From positions 181,001 through 245,000 of the forward strand of contig LSRY02000025.1 of assembly GCA_001643675.2 (NCBI GenBank): a DNA stretch of 64,000 bases. The letters run 5' to 3'. Positions 10,961 through 23,981 of this stretch are shown in pieces. Position 1 is the stretch's first letter. Each line of letters starts with the position of its first letter. The position numbers and the translations under genes were made by a program. The notes beneath the pieces were generated by a model. That model was not told the DNA's origin. It did not search any database and saw only the letters and a list, made by a program, of their open reading frames with translations. This DNA is from Monocercomonoides exilis. Lineage: Eukaryota > Preaxostyla > Oxymonadida > Polymastigidae.

Positions 10961-11445
10961 GATAGATTGCTTTTTTTCTATTGAATGAAGAAAATATCAA
11001 GAATTCAATTAAACTGTTTTTGAATAGTGTTTGAAAAAGTGATAAGTGTGAGATTAAAGAGATAAAAAGTTCAAAATCAAAAACGAGAGGAATTTATTGA
11101 TGATATTCTTTCTAATTCTCTTGAAATTTTTTTTGTCTTGTGTTTTGATCATCAATCAATTTTTTCAACAAAAATATGTTATGAATTAAGGATGTTAAAT
11201 TATTATAAATTTACTCTTGTCTTTGGAGCAAATTGGTGAAATATCTTCTGAAAGCTTTTCAGAATTAACTTTCAATGAGAGACAAGAGTAAAATAATTCA
11301 AAATTGAATAAATTTCATTCGCTTTTTCATTGAGATAATTTTGCTATATAAATATCATTCTTTGAAGAAATGCCTATTTAACTACAAAACAAAAAAGAAT
11401 AAATGAAGTGCCTTTAACTGAAAACTTTTTCTTAAAAAATAATGC
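10961..11445. other. AT-rich 3' flank of the giant gene
   Basis: Non-coding AT-rich sequence lies between the tRNA terminator and the stop codon of the giant minus-strand gene. It contains an imperfect inverted repeat, ACTCTTGTCTTTG at about 11213-11225 against CAATGAGAGACAAGAGTA at about 11272-11289. No gene is seen. Confidence 0.5.
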
Positions 11446-14400
11446 TCAAATTGTATTCTGTTCGTCAAATACTTCATCCAAAACTGAGTCAAGAAGTGTT
11501 TTCACCTTTGTTTCACAGAATAATGTTATCAAAGATGTATAGCTGCCTCCCTCAGGAACACAACCCCTCTCATCAACACACTCGCTCCACCATTCTCCCC
11601 ATTCTCTTTTGCACTCCTGCGAAAGCACCTCATCCAGCGCAATGTCTTTCTCGTTCTCGCCTTCGCCTCCTTCGTCTTCTCGGCACAGCTCCTCCACAAC
11701 CTCTGCAACCTCTTCCCCAAATGTGCTTGTTCGCTTTTCTGTTCTGTCTTCGGTTCCCCACACATCATAGTCATCTTTGTCGTAGTCTTCGTCTTCCCCT
11801 TTTCCTTCTTTGTCTTCTTTGCCTTCTGCCATCTCCTTCTTTCTCCTCCCTTTCACAATAAGCTCCGCCAGGCTTTCACGTGCTTTTCCAATCAAAACCT
11901 GCGGAAGATGAATTCCTCTGCTCATTTGCTTTTTTTCTCTGTTCTCGCATTTCTCGGTCCTCTCGTTCCCTGCTGAAGACATCTCTTTCATCGAAAATGC
12001 TCTTGTTTCTCCCAAAAGTCCTGTCACACCAAGCGAAAAGCAGAGCGCTTGCTGCTGCTGTTGATCAGCAAATCTGCTCCCGACTTCATTTATTTGCGAG
12101 GTCAGATAATTTCTGAACCGTTTTGTGCTTATCAAAATCTCGTTTCGTGCAATCCCACTTTCTGCTCTGCTGTTTCCATCAAACAAACTCCTCTGTGTCT
12201 TTTTGTTGCTTGGCATTGGCCACATCTCGTCTCCTCCTTCAAACTTCCTTTTCACATTTGTCTGTTGAATGTCTTGTTTCAATTCTATTGCACTTTTATC
12301 TTTACTGTTGTAATTGCTGCTGCTGGCTCCATTGGCATTTTTGCTTCTGTTGTTCTTCACTCCATAGAGAGTAATCACATCCATTCCACACAGCACATGT
12401 TTTTCTCCCACCCGCTCAGCCATCTCCACACTCACTTTGTGCCTTAAAGAGCTGATTTGAGAGGCAGAGCTAGCAGTTTTGTGTGAGTAATTCCTTTGTG
12501 CAATGGAAGGCAAATTATCAGTTGCAGGTGATGTGTGTGAAAGAAACGGCGTTGAAAGTGCAGAAAGAGAAGAAAGTGGATGATTATATTTGCCAATTGC
12601 TGAGGTGTTTGCCGCAATAATCTGCTGTGACGGAAGCGTCATTGACAAAGGCGCAGGCAGAGGAGACGAGGCAAAGGGAGGCTGTTGAGATGACGTGGAA
12701 AGCGAGCGAAATGCAGAGACGGTGAGTGTGGTGTTCAAGCGGACAGGAAGAACTGAAGTGATTGAGGCAGGTTGATGTACAGAGCAACCAGAATAGCGGC
12801 TTCCCAATGCTTTTTGCTTCAGAAGCGACAAAATGTGCGAGGGAACAGAAAGCGTCTCTTCCTCTTCTTCCAAACTCATCTTCCTCCATTTCCCTTCTTC
12901 CGCTCCCCCAAACAGCTTAGCAGTTCCTTCTTCTTCTCCTTTTGCCTGTTCACCTTTGCTTTCATTTTTAAATTGACTGCCAAATTCCTCTGTGCTACTA
13001 ACTCTTCCAACAGATTCTTCAATTTCTTCAAACACATTGCACGCAACATCTCGAATCGCTTTCCATATTCTCACCTCGTTTTCATTCAGTTCATTCTTCT
13101 TCTTGTCTTTCTCCGTTTTTTGGAGAATTTCAGCACTGCTATTTGGATTTTCATTGTCTTTGCTGCCATTTTGATTCCTTTTCTCGTTTTGGCCGATCAG
13201 TCTGCGTATTTTCAGCATAAGCAGCGTTCTGAACTCTTCCATTCCAACAATCCCTTTCGACTCTGCATGATTCGCATACACAACCTTCACATTTCTTTGC
13301 ATTCTGTTGCTATTATTAATATTATTAATATTATTATTGTTATAACATCCCATCTTCCCCATCTCATTCCCTTCCTCTGCGCCAAAACTTCTGTTCCCAA
13401 ACGCATCCACATTCGACCGCACTGAAAGAGTTACACTGCTGCTCGTTGTTGTCCCACTGAACGGCAGAGAAGAACCCGTCGTCGCCAGCAGCTGCTGGCT
13501 CATCAGCACATTCTGATTGAACGGAGATTCCAGTGCATCTGCTCCTTGTTGTATTCTTTGTTTTTCCTTTTCCTTGTCTTCTAGTTGCGTTCCTGGCTGT
13601 GATAGCAGCATTCCATCGTTTGGCTCCAATGAAAGCTCGCATATGGAGTCAAGGCTGGTGTTGTGGAGAAGAAGAGAGCGAAGAGGAGAACGATAAGTCG
13701 CACTAAGTGTATCAGTTATTCCAGCAACGATTGAATTGTTAGAAGTGGAAGTGGAAGTGGAAGAAGAAGAAGAAGAAATAAATGAAGTGGAAGAGGAAGA
13801 AGAATAAGGGGAAGAACCAGAAGAAGGTTGAAAAGGACCCCTGGGAGAGATGAAAGAGAGAGATTTCGAAAGATAATCAGTCACTTCTGCTGCTCCTGCC
13901 CTCGCACTTTTCAAAGGCGTTGTTGAAATAGCTTCGTTTTCTTCACTTCCATCTTCATTTTTCTCTTTGCTCAAAAACAGATTTGCTTCTTTTGCTCCAA
14001 ATTCTTTCCTCTTCCCACCTCCGCTGCTCAAACCCAGCAGTTCATTGCGTCTTTGTTCTCTTCCGCTCTCCTTCTCCTCTTTTATTTCTCGTTTCCCTTT
14101 CATTCTGTCCTCCGAAAGCGCCCATGTCATCTGCATGTGCAGCTCACCCGCATTCATCCCGTCCATCTCATCCGTCTCTTCCTCACCTCTTTTCATCCCC
14201 ATCCCTTCTGAACTCTTCACATATCCGTTTCCTCCTCCTCTTCCTCCTCCTTCATTTCCATTCCCTTTCCCTTTCTCTTTCTTCCTGTTCCTCATCTCCC
14301 TCATCTCCCTCAACCACGCTCCAGATGCCAGCTCCTCCTTCAGCTGCTTCCTCTTCCTCTCCTTCAGAATCGATTGAACGGTCTCTTCAATCAGCACTTC

Positions 14401-17400
14401 CACATTCACTTTCTCCTTTCTCACTTTCCCATCGTCATTTTCGTTGAAATCGATAAATTCGTCGATTTTTGCCTCTTCTTCATCATTTTGCATGGAATCT
14501 TCTTCTTTTGCTAATTCATTCTCTTCTTCTTTCTCTTCTTCTTTCTCTTTCTCCTTCTCTTCTTCTTTCTCCTCAACAATTTTTGCTTCATCTTCTTCCT
14601 TCTCTTTTGTTACATCGCTTTCATCTTTCTTCTTCTCATCTTCCGTTTTCTCTTCTTCTTCTTCTTCTTCTTCTTTTTCTGTTTTCGATTCTGCTTTCTT
14701 CTCTTCTTCTTCCTCCATTTCCAGTTTTTGTGCTTCTTTCATTATTTCGTCATCATCATCAACGAAATCATCATCTTCATCATTGTCTTTCTTTTCCTCT
14801 TCTTTTTCTTCAATGTTTTTTTCATTCTCCTTCACCTCATCAGAAATTTCATCTTCTTCTTTCTCTTTCTCTTCCTCCTTCTCCTTCTCCTTCTCCTCCT
14901 TCTCCTTCTCCTTCTCTCCCTCTCCCTCTTCCTCTCCCTCTTTCTCCTTTCCATCATCTTTAACTTCTTCCATACCATCTTCAGATTTCGGTATTGTAAA
15001 TGGCACAAAATCTTCATCATCTTCTTCATTTTTATCTGCAAATTCATCTTTCTTTTCTTCTTCTTCTTCTTCTTCTTCTTCGTTTTTGTTGCTTTTGTTG
15101 TTATTTTCAGCGTCTTTTGCATTTTCCTTTTCATTTTCTGTTAAATCTTCGTCTTTCCATTCATCTTCCTCTTCATCATCTCCTTCTTTCTCTTTCTCTT
15201 TCTCTTCTTTCTCATCTTTTTTATCTTTTTTATCTTTTTTGTTTTCTTCCTCTTCTTTCTCCTTCGCCTTTCCGATTTCTTCAATGAATTGATCTGATTC
15301 AAGCGAAGAAGCTAATTTCCCATCCAAAATAGACCCAAACGCATGAAAATTATCGTCTTCATCGTTTTCTGTCTCTTTGCTTTCATCAAATTCATCTTCA
15401 TCATCTTCTTCTTTTCCCTCCTCCTCTTCTTCTTTCTCCTCTTCTTTTTCTTCTTTTTCTTCTTTTTGTTCATCAAAACTCAATTTTTCTTCTTCTTCTG
15501 TTTGTTTTTCTTCTTTTTCATTTCCTTTTTCTCCAATTTCTTCTTCTGCCTCCACCCCACTTTCGAAATCAAGTTCATAAACATCATTTTCTGCTTCTTC
15601 TTTTTCTCGATTTCTTTCTTCTTCTTCTTCTTCCTCTCTTCTTCTTTCTTCTTCCTCTTCTTCTTCTTCCTTTCGTTTCCTCTCTTCTTCCTCTTCCTTT
15701 CTAATTCTTTCCTCTTCTTCTTCTTTCTTTCTTCTTTCTTCCTCCTCTTCTTCCTCTTTTCTTCTTCTTTCTTCCTCTTCCTCTTCCTCTTCCTCTCTTT
15801 TCAATCTTTCTTCTTCTTCTTCTTTAATTCGTTCTTCTTCTCTTCTTCTCTCTTCCTCCTTCAATCTTTCTTCTTCTCTTTGCCTTTCTTCCTCCTCTTC
15901 TCTTTCTTCTTCCTCTCTTCTAATTCGTTCTTCTTCCTCTTCTCTTCTTCTTCTTTCTTCCTCTTCTCTCTCTCTCTCTTCTTCTTCTCTTCTCTTTCTT
16001 TCCTCTTCCTCTCTTTGCATTTCCAACTGCCTCTGCCTTTCTTCCTCTTCTTCTCTTTCTTTTTCTTTTCTCACCCTTTCTTCTTCTTCTTCTTCTTCTC
16101 TTTTCCTTCTCTCTTCTTCTCTCTTCCTTTCTTCCTCTCTCAATCTTTCTATTTCTTTCTGTCTTTCTTCCTCTCTTTTTCTTTCTTCCTCTTCTTCTCT
16201 TAGCCTTTCCTCTTCTCTTTCTCTTTCTTCTTTTCGCTTTCTATCTTCTTCTTCTTCTTTTCGCTTTCTTTCTTCTTCTTCTTCTTCTCTTCTTCTTCTT
16301 TCCTCCTCTTCTCTTTCTCTTTCTCTTTCTCTTTCTCTTTCTTCTTCTTCTCTTCTCCTCTCTTCTTCCCTCAATCTTTCCTCTTCTTTCAATCTTTCTT
16401 CCTCTTCCTTCCTCAGCCTTTCTGCTTCTCTTTCCCTTTCTTCTTCTTCTTCTTCTTCTCTTCTTCTTTCCTCTTCTTCTTCTCTTCTTTTCCTCTCTTC
16501 CTCTTCTCTTCTTCTTTCTTCCTCTTCCTCTTCCTTTCTTAGTCGTTCCTCTTCTTCTGCTCTTAACCTCTCTTCCTCTTCTCTTTTCCTTTCCTCTTCC
16601 TCTTCTTCTTTCAATCTTTCTTCTTCTCTTCTTCTTTCTTCTTCTTTTAATCTTTCTTCTTCTCTTTCTCTTTCTCTTTCTCTTTCTCTTTCCTCTTCCT
16701 CTTTAAAGTTTTCATCTTCCATGTCCCACACAAAATCCTCGTTTTCTTCGCTTTCTTTCTCATTTTGTTCCCAATTCATCTCTTCTTCATCGTTTCCTTC
16801 CTTTTCATCAGCTTCTGCTTCTTTTATTTCTTTTTCATCACCTTCTTCTTCTTTTTTTTCTTTCTCTTTCTCTTCTTCTTCTTCTTCTTCATTTTGAACT
16901 TCATCTTTATCTTCGAATTGCTCATTCATTTCTTCTTCTTCTTCTTCATCAACAAAATCATTCTTATTATCTTCATCAATCTCTTCATCCTTTTTCACAT
17001 CTTCTTCCTCTTCTTCTTTTCCTTCTTTATCTTCTTCTTTTCCTTCATTTTCTCCTTCTACTTCTTTTTCTCCTTCTCCTTCTTCTCTGCTCTCTTCCTC
17101 TCCCATCACAACAAAGTCCTCATCTTCCATATCGTTCCAGTTTTTCTTCTCTTCTTTCTCTTCTTTCTCTTCTTCTCTATCTGCTTCATTGTTGTTATGC
17201 TCCCATTCTTCTTCTGGCTCAAATTGGTTTTCTATTTCTTCTCCTTCTCCTTCTCCTTTCTCTTCTCTTTCTTCTTCTCTTTCTTCTTCTCGTTTTTCTC
17301 CTTCTTTTTCTTCTTCTTCCTCTTCTTCCTCTCCATTTCTATGTGAATTTCCTTCAACCGTTCGATTTGAATCTATTTCCACTGCCATTTGCTCTGTCTG

Positions 17401-18963
17401 AGGATGAAACTCTTCATTTTCTCCTTCTTCTCCTTCATCTTCTTTTCTTTTCTCTTCTTCTCCTTCTTCTCTCTCCTCCTCTTTCTTCTCTTCTTCCTCT
17501 TCCTCTTCCTCATATTCTTCTTCTTCCTCCTCTTCTTCTTCACCTTCCTCTCCTTCTTTCTCCTTCTTCTCCCCTTCTTCCTCTTCTCTTCCTTCCTCTC
17601 TTCCTTCCTCTCTTCCTTCCTCTCTTCCTTCTTCTCCTTCCCCTTTCACTTTCTCCGCTTCCCAAACCAAATCTTTTCCCTTCGCCATCTTCATCACCAT
17701 CAACAACTGCCGCAATTCTGCTTCTTCTTCTGCTGTTCGCTCGCCTGGTGGATGTGGATAGGCAACTGGAAGATCACTTGAAGAAGAAGAAGCCAAAGGT
17801 TCTTCCTCTTTCTTCTGTTTGTTTGGAGTGTCATTCTCAATATCTTCTGGTTTATGTTGAGAAGAAATTGGAGAAGAAGAAGAAGAAGAAGAAGATGATG
17901 ATGATGAAGACAAAGAAGAAGAAGACAAAGGCGAAGAAGGAGGAAAAGCAGGAGCAGTTCTCAAATATGCATAAGGCGACGAGGGATACGATGGAGTGTT
18001 CATATTCATTGTCATATTCCCTTGTCTATTTAGAGGTGTGGTTGAAGCCACAGAAGAAGGAAGTGAAGAAGAAGATGCAATAGGAGAAGAAGAAGCAAGA
18101 GCAAGAGCAGAAGGAGCCATTCGTGTAGGAGTGCCGCTAAATGGAGGGGAAACAGTTCCGTCTTGGAAGAGAAGCACGCGATGTTGTAGAGGATGAGAAG
18201 CGCAAACAGTTGGAGGGATGGGTTTTGGAGGAGAGGAGAGGAGAAGAGGGGTGGGGAGAGGGTAGATGTGAGGAAGGGAGGAGGAAGAAGAAGAAGAGGA
18301 AGGTTTTGATGAAGAAGATGGAGAAGAAGGAGGAGAAGAAGATTTTGAAGAAGAAGAAGAAGAAGAAGAAGAAGAAGAAGAAGAAGAAGAAGAAGGATTC
18401 TTTGTGATGTCTGTAGCTTTTCGAGGGGTGCTGACAGGGGTGTTGATGTATTCTGCTTCTTCGCTGGCTGAACTTGGAGCTAATGGCAATTGTGAAGAAG
18501 AAGAAGAAGAAGGTTGAATGTTTTCCGTTTGTGGATGCTCTTTAATACTACCTTCTTTCTCTTTTCCTTCTCTTTCTTCTTTCTCTCTTTTCTCTTTTTC
18601 CTTTTCTCTTTCTCTTTCTCTTTCTCTTTCTCTTTCTCCTTTTCCTTCTTTCTCCTTCTCCTTTGTTCCTTTTTTCCCTTTTCCCTTTTCAAGAGAATCA
18701 TTCATTGACGACAGCTCGTTTAGCTGCCTTTTTTTCTCTTCCAACTTCTTCCTTTCTTTCTCCAACTCTCTCTCCATCATCCTCTTCTTCTCTTCTTTCT
18801 CTATTTCCTTCTCTTTCTCTCTCCTCCTCTTCTTTTCAGCAAGCAATTCATCAATATGCTTCCTTCGCATTTCTCTTTCTTTCTCCTGCTCTTCGTATCT
18901 CCTCCTCTCCTCCTCTCTTCTTCTCTCTCTTTCTTCTTCTCTTTGCTTTTCTCTTTCTCTTCT

Positions 18964-18994
<31 letters not shown>

Positions 18995-21486
18995 CTTTCC
19001 TTCAAAATCTCCAATTCTCTCTCCAACTCCTTCATCCTCTCCAAATCATGCTTTCTTTGAAGTTCTCTTTCTTTTCTTAGTTTCTCTCTTCTTTTCTCTC
19101 TCTCTTTCTCTCTTTCTTCTCTCTTCTTCTCTTCCTCTTTCTGCCGCCTTTCTCTTTCTTTTTCTCTTTCAGCTCGCCTTTTCTCTCTCAATCTTTCTAA
19201 TTCCCTCATCTCTTCTTCTTCTTCTCTCTCTTTCTCTCTCCTTCTTCTTTCCTCTTCCTCCTCTTTCCTTCTCTTCTCCTCTCCTTCTCTTTCTCTCTCT
19301 CCTTCTTCTCTCTTCCTCCTCTCCTCTTCTTTCATCTGATGCAACGCTCTTGCATTGCTGATGTATTTGTATGCCTCTTCCACAGTCAGATTAGCCGGCA
19401 GCACAACATGAAGAGGAGATACATTCACATCTCTAACAGGAAGGGTAGAAGAAGAAAGAGAAGAAGAAGGAGAAGGAGAAGGAGATTTTGTGGGAGAAAC
19501 AAAAACATTGGATGATTGATAAGCTGGTATTGCATTGGCTGCAGCAACAGAAGTTGGAGAACGAGAACGAGAAGCTGAGGAAATAGAAGAAGAAGAAGAA
19601 GATGATGATGATGAAGGAGGAGGAGGAGCATAAAGCATACCAGATAAAGTGTGTTGTGGAGAAGCATTCAATCCAACAGGCATTTGAGAAGGAGGAGGAA
19701 GAGAAGAAGAAGTAGAAGAAGAAGAATATGCGTCTGTCGAAAGAGGAAGAGATGGATTGAGCAGAAAAGGAGGATACGACGCAGAAGAAGGCAGAGGAAC
19801 ACCGACAGGAACATTAGCAGAAACAGGAAGAGAAGAAGAGGGCTGGGCGAATGGAAGAGGAGCAAAAGAAGAAGAAGAAGAGAAAGAAGGAGGAAGAGAA
19901 GAAGAAGGAGCAGAAGGAAGAGGAATTGACGTTATTGGCTGAGCTGGGTAGCCAGGGGCGTAAGCAAGAGGAGACATGACAGCTGGAGTGGGTGTGGTGA
20001 ATGAGGGGTACATTTGGGATAGAGGCATTGGAGGATGCTGAAAGGGAGTGTGATGTGGAGAAACATAAAGAGGGGCGGAAGAAGAAGAAGAGGGAAATGA
20101 AGAGATCAAGTGATGTGTTGGTGGGGGAGGAAGCTGCGAAGATTCAGGATACATGGTGGGAGTGACTATCGAAGACGGAATTGCTGAAGAAGAAGAAGAA
20201 GAAGAGATTGAAGAAGAAGAATTAGGATAAGAAGAAGAAGAAGATGATAATAATGGCATCGACGATGCAGAAGCAGAGCCAGAACCAGAAGTATAAGCAG
20301 AAGCAGAAGATGCCGGCAGCGAATGCTTTCGAGCTGCAGATAAAGTGGAATTCCTTTCCACCCTGGCTGATCCTGCCAAGCTGCTTGTCTTGTGCGTGTG
20401 TGGAGAATGAGTGTGTGGAGAATGAGAGCGTGGCGATGTGCTGCGGTGCAAGTGGCGAGGAAGACGGCGCACAGATGAGGCCCTGTGAGATGGCTGGCGC
20501 TCAACTGCAGTGCGATCTGGCTGCGCTTGGTGCGTTTGCTCCGATCTCGAAAAACGAGAAGGAGAATGTGAAGGCGAATGTGAAGGCGAATGTGAAGGAG
20601 AATGAGTGCCAAAACGAGATTTTGAACGATTTTCTGGAGAATCATTTGATGCTCGTGCTCTTTTCACTATTTTTTTCTTTTCGTCTGCGCGGCTGTCGTC
20701 AATATTCTTACTAACTCGACCTTTTAGCAATGAAGATGAAACGGATTTTGATCTTAAAGGTGGACGCAGAGTTGATGCCCCTGTAGAATGCAAAGATGAA
20801 GAATATGATGGATTACTCCCTGAAGAAGAAGCCTTCTGAGGATCACTTAATCTCAGAGAGCGTTGGACAGATTTTCTTGTTGGACTCTTTGAGCTTGCTG
20901 ATATTCTTGAAGGTGATTTACACACAACTTTTCCATCTGTGGCAGTAGGAGGCTGACTTTCTTGGTTTTCTTTTTTATAATTCTTTTGCGATGTCGATGA
21001 TAAAGGTCTTATTAATACTTTATTCCTCGAAAGCGGAGTGCTACGTTCCAAATTTGAAGATTCTCTTTTCTTTTCTGTTGATGAAGAAGAGTTTTGAACA
21101 AGTTCAACTTTTTTCACTGGCCTTATCGATATTTTTTTTGATACAATGGAATTCGGCCTTGTGACGGAACCAGCCCTCGAAGAATTGCTCTGAACAGATG
21201 ATTCAGATATTGGCTTTTCTTTTTCAATTACGTGATTTGTTCTTTCAATAGTTCTAGGATATGATGTCGGTTTATTTGAATGACTTATACGTGAATTGCT
21301 TTCTGTAACTAAATGTTTATATAATTATTAAAAGAAAATTATTTGGAAACATTCGAAAAAACAAATCAAAATGCTGATAAAAAATAATTAAGAACCTCCA
21401 TCTCTCTTTATCCTTTCCCCTTTTTGAATATCTACATTATCATTTCCATATTTCGCTTTTTTATTGGGAACTTGTTTTAAATCCAT
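11446..21486 (-). CDS. Giant Ser-rich and Glu/Arg-rich low-complexity protein, two exons
   Basis: I place the ATG at 21484-21486. Exon 1 is 21396-21486, an 87-nt GT-AG intron spans 21309-21395, and exon 2 is 11446-21308, ending in TGA. The protein is about 3,317 residues. The first third is basic and Ser/Pro-rich, with tandem SHSP repeats near 20560-20600 and long poly-Ser runs. A coiled-coil block rich in Arg, Glu and Lys follows (about 18.5-19.4 kb). A very acidic section and a trichohyalin-like block of REEEER-type repeats (about 15.6-16.7 kb) come next. The last 700 residues are more complex and end in a hydrophobic-acidic segment, LLDSVLDEVFDE. I do not recognise a catalytic domain. Size and composition suggest a cytoskeletal or centrosomal coiled-coil scaffold, and the end is loosely like CEP350-type C-termini, but this is a guess. 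The gene itself is well supported because the frame stays open for nearly 10 kb. Confidence 0.8.
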
Positions 21487-21724
21487 TGATCCGAATGAAT
21501 TATTTTATTTTCATTTCTTTTCGAAATTTTCAGAAAGTTTCATTTGTTGAAAAATAAAAAAGAATCAGATCAAGTTGATAAAAGGAAAGAAAAAAAAAAC
21601 TTTTTTCTATGTAACAAAACATGTGAAAGAAACAGATTTATTTTGGTTTTTTTCGTTTTCACAGTGTTTCCATGATGGAACTTTAGTAATAATACTCCTT
21701 AACTTCATTTGAAAAATATCCTAT

Positions 21725-22638
21725 TTGATAATCGCATCACATAAAGAAGATAATCATAAAATGGAAACATATAAATTGTGAAAAAAGCAAAACATAATCG
21801 AATGCACTGCATAAATAAAAAAAAATGTTAAAATACAAAATTTTCTGTTTGCCTTTCAATTAAAAAAAAAGCAAAGGCAATTCCAATGCACGCTCAACGA
21901 AATGAACAATCCAACTGAACAGCAACCTTGGCATTCTCTCGGAAAACAAATTGCTCAAGCAAAACAGCTGCAGCAGCATTTCAGTTTTTAAAATGAACAT
22001 TTAAAGCAATTCCAAATCAACGAAAATTAAAATAAATAAATAAATAAATAAAGATTGTAATTCTTGAGCAGGTTTGTATTGAGCATTGCAACAAATGAAA
22101 ATTTCAGTGCATTTAAGCAAAACGCCTCTTCATAATAGATGAATCAAGCAATTTGATGATGATGGAAAAGATGAAGCCCATTGAAATGATGAAGTTCAAG
22201 GTGAATAAGGGGATGAAGGCGAAAAAGGAGAGGAAGGAGAAGAAGGGGGAGAAGTCGAAGACGAAAGAGAAAGTGTTGATGTTGTGGTGATTGAAGCGGA
22301 ATAGAACGACTCTTCGTTCATCAGCTCTTCGTATTTCAGCACTTCCTCTATTTCCTTCTGGAGCTCACTTTCCTTGCCTTTCCTTCCTTCTCCTTTTCCT
22401 TTCTTCTGCTTCTGCCTCTTCTGCCTCTTCGCACTCTTCTGCATCTCCAGCTCTTCTTCCATTCTCCTCGTCTGCTTCACCTCCACCCCAACACACACCA
22501 TCGTCACCACAGAAACAACCACAAACAAGCCAGCAAACGCAAAGCATACTGTTATCACCATATTTGCTGCTTTTTTTCTCGCTTCTGCCTCTTCTCCCTC
22601 TGGATCTTGTCTCTTCTCCTCTTCTTTCTCCAACTAAC
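21725..22638 (-). pseudogene. Inverted copy of a beta-helix membrane anchor, tail and 3' flank
   Basis: A 145-codon frame ending at 22196 is nearly identical to the last ~145 residues of the protein encoded at 35354-42571: the membrane segment, the basic stretch and the Ser/Thr/Pro-rich end. Similarity continues beyond the stop for about 470 nt, matching about 42572-43050. Upstream the match ends near 22638, where an in-frame TAG lies just before the copy. It therefore lacks signal peptide and ectodomain. The copy lies in inverted orientation about 20 kb from its source. Small differences (for example Thr to Met and Ala to Glu beside the membrane segment) show it is not an exact assembly duplicate. 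It is probably a truncated duplication with no function of its own, or a donor for gene conversion. Confidence 0.85.
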
Positions 22639-22639
22639 T

Positions 22640-23980
22640 CTTCTTCGAAAACCAAAGAGATGATTCAGTCCTCAAACTTTGTTTCCTTTCTCAGATCAAT
22701 CTTAGTGAGAAAAGAATTGAATGAATTACATCGAAGATTCTGCTGCTTCTTGCAGCTCGTTCGTTTTGTCACATTCATTGAAATATTCACCAACAAGCGT
22801 TGGAGTTCTGGACTGCTGTTTCCACTTTGATTGAGTTTTGTGCAATTGGGTTGACTTTGGAATTTTTTTGTATTATTCATGTATCCAATAGAAGCAAATA
22901 GACTTCTGGAAATATTGAGACTTTTTTTGAGTTGCAAATTTCTAAAACGGAATGTGTGAACAAAACAGGAGATGCACATGGTTTATTTTTTTCTATTGAC
23001 AATTGGATCAAAACAAACTTATGTTTGACGAGTGATAATTGAAAAATTTCCAAATAAAAACGATGAATGAAAATTACAAAAATAAAAAAAATAATATTTA
23101 AAGAAGTGAATGATTTGTAAGATGATAAATATTATTGCGTTTCCAATTTTTTGGAAAGAATAAGTATTTATTTTATTTTATTTTATTTTATTTTATTTTA
23201 TTTTATTTTATTTTATTTTATTTTATTTTATTTTATTTTATTTTATTTTATTTTATTTTATTTTATTTTATTTTATTTTATTTTATTTTATTTTATTTTA
23301 TTTTATTTTATTTTATTTTATTTTATTTTATTTTATTTTATTTTATTTTATTTTATTTTATTTTATTTTTTATTTTTAATTTTTTATTTTTTATTTTTTA
23401 TTTTTTATTTTTTTTTTTTGTTTCATTTTCAGTTATTGGAAATAAATTTCTCTTTATATTTAAAAATAACTATCTCTCTCATTAACAGTTATTTTGTGAA
23501 TCATTGGAGAAAAACAAAACTCATTTAATTTCAAAACAATAATTTTCAATGGTTAATTTTTGACCAACAAATCACATTTTATCAATTTACTGTTCTCTGA
23601 AAACAATATTTAATTGATTTCTATTTGTTTGACGAAAAGATTCCATTTTTCAAAAAAGATATTTGATCAAATCATCCATTACAACAAACAAGAAGAAGAT
23701 AAAGCGTTGTTTGTCAAAATATGCGTTTGATTAAAATATCAATGCAAAGAAGGACGGTATGAGAGCATATGTTTTTTTGATTCTTTTTTCATTTTGATGT
23801 GTCATTGTCTCTTTCACATCACAATTTGATTTTCTGTTTGAATGATGAAAAATACTGCGTTTAATGAATGCAACATAAATTCAAACATGCAGGAAATTGA
23901 AAAACATGAAAAGTTCTCTCGTTTGTGCACAGCATTGTGTTTTTATTCAATGATTAAATCATTTCAAATTTTTTTTTGAA
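22640..23980. other. Non-coding AT-rich region with microsatellite
   Basis: Apart from the (TTTTA)n tract, I see only AT-rich sequence. The 5' exon of the gene at 23982 should lie here or further upstream, but I could not place it. Confidence 0.5.
23166..23370. repeat. (TTTTA)n microsatellite, about 39 units
   Basis: Perfect TTTTA pentanucleotide units run from 23171 to 23365, then decay into T-rich sequence up to about 23420. It is non-coding; the ORFs reading through it are artefacts of the repeat. Confidence 0.97.
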
Positions 23981-23981
23981 G

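Noticed and set aside
14444-17781. Long Ser-, Phe- and Leu-rich ORFs on the + strand
   Set aside because: They are the complement of the Glu/Arg-rich coding tract of the giant minus-strand gene. The repetitive TTC sequence has no stops in any frame, so these are shadows.
23135-23528. ORFs of about 120 codons with an ILFYF repeat
   Set aside because: They only translate the (TTTTA)n microsatellite, which is open in several frames; no start context or homology supports them.
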